From positions 1-7,543 of the forward strand of contig DAOVQH010000115.1 of the NCBI GenBank assembly GCA_030628755.1: a stretch of 7,543 bases of DNA, read 5' to 3'. Made by a program: the position numbers and the translations under genes. Shown here piece after piece: positions 6,665 to 7,543 of this stretch (its first letter is position 1; each line of letters starts with the position of its first letter). The notes beneath the pieces are model-generated. The model was not told where the DNA came from. It ran no database searches and saw nothing but the letters and a program-made list of their open reading frames with translations. The DNA is from Candidatus Cloacimonadota bacterium (lineage in GTDB: Bacteria; Cloacimonadota; Cloacimonadia; Cloacimonadales; TCS61).

Positions 6665-6796
6665 AAATTCCAAATTTCAAGCACCAAATATCAAATAAAT
6701 TCCAATAACCAAATATAGAAATCCAAAATAGTTTCGGTCATTTTAATTTGAGATTTTGAAATTATTTGTAAATTGGAAATTGTAATTTGGGATTTT
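6665..6796. repeat. Long imperfect AT-rich inverted repeat in the amidase-rpsT gap
   Basis: The left arm (about 6665-6730) is rich in CCAAAT/CAAATA words and the right arm (about 6731-6796) in ATTTGG/TATTTG words. Reading the right arm in reverse complement aligns it with the left, roughly three bases in four matching over about 60 bp, for example AAATTCCAAATT against AAATCCCAAATT. The centre is near GTTTCGGTCATTT. RNA or single-stranded DNA would fold into a long weak hairpin. From memory, close relatives of this sequence occur between genes in many uncultured bacteria. The rest of the gap before it (6582-6664) shows no gene, terminator or recognisable site. Confidence 0.75.
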
Positions 6797-6851
6797 CTTT
6801 AATTGCTAAGTTATTTTAGAAACGCAATATAAGGTAGGAATAAAAAAGGGT

Positions 6852-6883
6852 TTGACAGAAAATAGCCTTAACTTTTTTTGTAC
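6852..6883 (+). promoter_or_regulatory. Probable rpsT promoter
   Basis: TTGACA at 6852-6857 matches the -35 consensus exactly and lies 59 nt before the rpsT start. The -10 element is less clear: the best candidate is within TTTTTGTAC at 6875-6883, with no good TATAAT at the ideal 17-bp spacing. The location in front of a ribosomal protein gene supports a strong housekeeping promoter. Confidence 0.5.
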
Positions 6884-6900
6884 CAAAAAATTATAGAACT

Positions 6901-6905
6901 GGAGG
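6901..6905 (+). promoter_or_regulatory. Ribosome binding site fixing the rpsT start
   Basis: GGAGG lies five bases before ATG at 6911, which begins the conserved S20 N-terminus (MPTHKS). This rules out the in-frame ATG at 6878, which would add eleven residues unrelated to S20 and would place the ribosome binding site inside the coding region. Confidence 0.85.
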
Positions 6906-6910
6906 GATTG

Positions 6911-7225
6911 ATGCCTACTCATAAATCATGTGAAAAGAGATTAAGGCAAGAACAGAAAAGAGCAGCTCGAAATAACTATGTAAAAATGACAATAAGAACT
7001 CTATCAAAGAAAATGCACAGCGATATTACTATTGAAGAAAAAGAAAAACTTCTGGCAGATGTTTATTCAAAACTTGATAAAGCTGCAAAAAGAAAGATTA
7101 TCCACAAGAGAACTGCTGCCAGGAGAAAAGCCCGTCTTGCAGCTTATTTCAATAAGGTAAAACTTGAAACTGTGAAGGAGTCAAAACCTGATAAAAAGGT
7201 TGAAACAAAAGAAACTGAAGATTAA
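6911..7225 (+). CDS. rpsT: 30S ribosomal protein S20
   Basis: S20 binds 16S rRNA early in assembly of the small ribosomal subunit. The 104-residue protein starts with MPTHKSCEKRLRQ, matching the family N-terminus (HKSAxKRxRQ), and is a run of lysine- and arginine-rich helices. HKRTAARRKARL at residues 65-76 corresponds to the conserved IHKNxAxRKKSRL block of the C-terminal helix. S20 is usually about 85-90 residues; here a charged tail of about 20 residues (KESKPDKKVETKETED) extends past the fold. The start is fixed by GGAGG and by the family N-terminus. The gene has its own probable promoter and is closed by an intrinsic terminator, so it looks monocistronic. Confidence 0.96.
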   Translation: MPTHKSCEKRLRQEQKRAARNNYVKMTIRTLSKKMHSDITIEEKEKLLADVYSKLDKAAKRKIIHKRTAARRKARLAAYFNKVKLETVKESKPDKKVETKETED

Positions 7226-7238
7226 AAAAATTTTATTC

Positions 7239-7265
7239 AGGCAGGCAAGAGTGTCTGCCTTTTTT
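7239..7265 (+). terminator. Intrinsic terminator of rpsT
   Basis: AGGCAGGCA (7239-7247) pairs with TGTCTGCCT (7252-7260) as a nine-base-pair stem with one G-U pair around the loop AGAG. A run of six T follows (7260-7265). It begins 13 nt after the rpsT stop codon. An A-run before the stem (7224-7230) could help, but bidirectional use is not clear. Confidence 0.9.
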
Positions 7266-7294
7266 ATTGAATACAAACAAAATATTAATTAATA

Positions 7295-7543
7295 ATGAAG
7301 ATTGAATTAACTGCTGAATTAAACATTTACATTATAGCAATTGCTATAATTATTATCACTTTAGCAGCTTATTTCTTATTTATAAGGAAGCGAAGAAAAA
7401 ATGCTCAAATAGTAAGTAAAGCTCCCTCTAACCTGCGAGAAAAATTGGCAAAGACAAAAAACGGATTCATTGGAAAACTTGCTGAAACCATTAAACTTCG
7501 TGGTAAAGTTGATGAAGAACTTATAGAGGAACTTGAAGAAATA
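7295..7543 (+). CDS. ftsY: Signal recognition particle receptor FtsY, N-terminal part (cut by the window end)
   Basis: FtsY is the membrane-associated GTPase that receives ribosome-SRP complexes for co-translational membrane insertion. Only the first 83 codons are inside the window and the frame is open to the last base. Residues 11-30 form one strongly hydrophobic helix followed by the basic cluster RKRRK (31-35). A short linker leads to the start of an SRP-type N domain: SNLREKLAKTKNGFIGKLAE (45-64) and then GKVDEELIEELEEI (70-83). These are typical of FtsY N-domain helices; Ffh lacks the membrane helix. The GTPase domain lies beyond the window, so the call rests on the N domain. No Shine-Dalgarno site is visible before ATG 7295, and an in-frame TAA at 7286-7288 excludes a longer start. 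The gene begins 29 nt after the rpsT terminator. Confidence 0.75.
   Translation, partial: MKIELTAELNIYIIAIAIIIITLAAYFLFIRKRRKNAQIVSKAPSNLREKLAKTKNGFIGKLAETIKLRGKVDEELIEELEEI

Noticed and set aside
6878..6910. A longer start for rpsT at the ATG at 6878
   Set aside because: The extra eleven residues are not part of S20, and the GGAGG site before ATG 6911 fixes the shorter start.

Overview
The window looks like ordinary chromosome from an AT-rich, probably uncultured, anaerobic bacterium. It carries an Rnf complex of the six-subunit type, a Gram-negative-style periplasmic amidase with a signal peptide, clear Shine-Dalgarno sites, and intergenic spacers filled with short degenerate repeats. From memory, this combination recalls the Cloacimonadota and neighbouring FCB-type candidate phyla. 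That placement is low-confidence inference, because no rRNA or other decisive marker gene is complete here apart from rpsT.

Left part, minus strand (231-3978): four consecutive genes rnfC, rnfD, rnfG and rnfE encode the NADH-facing subunit, the two covalent-flavin subunits and one of the two Fe-S membrane subunits of the Rnf ferredoxin:NAD+ oxidoreductase. They are read right to left from a divergent intergenic region at 3979-4168. rnfA and rnfB are not in the window. In the common C-D-G-E-A-B order they would lie left of position 1. The first 230 bases hold no gene but a compact repeat structure: two exact 65-bp direct repeats around a nested hairpin. The rnfC-rnfD spacer (108 nt) and the rnfD-rnfG spacer (71 nt) also carry repeat-like sequence, so the operon has been colonised by intergenic repeats at several junctions.

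Middle, plus strand (4169-6581): a 12-helix major facilitator superfamily permease of unknown substrate is followed 43 nt later by an exported zinc N-acetylmuramoyl-L-alanine amidase that starts at TTG behind a strong ribosome binding site. They are probably co-transcribed. Whether they share a function is unknown.

Right part, plus strand (6582-7543): a 329-nt gap holds a long, imperfect, very AT-rich inverted repeat and then a TTGACA promoter element for rpsT (ribosomal protein S20). rpsT ends at a good intrinsic terminator. Directly after it begins a reading frame cut by the window edge, which I read as the start of ftsY (SRP receptor), with an N-terminal membrane helix.

I see no defence system, mobile-element gene, CRISPR array, tRNA or rRNA. 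The unexplained material is the set of intergenic repeat families; the genes themselves are familiar.
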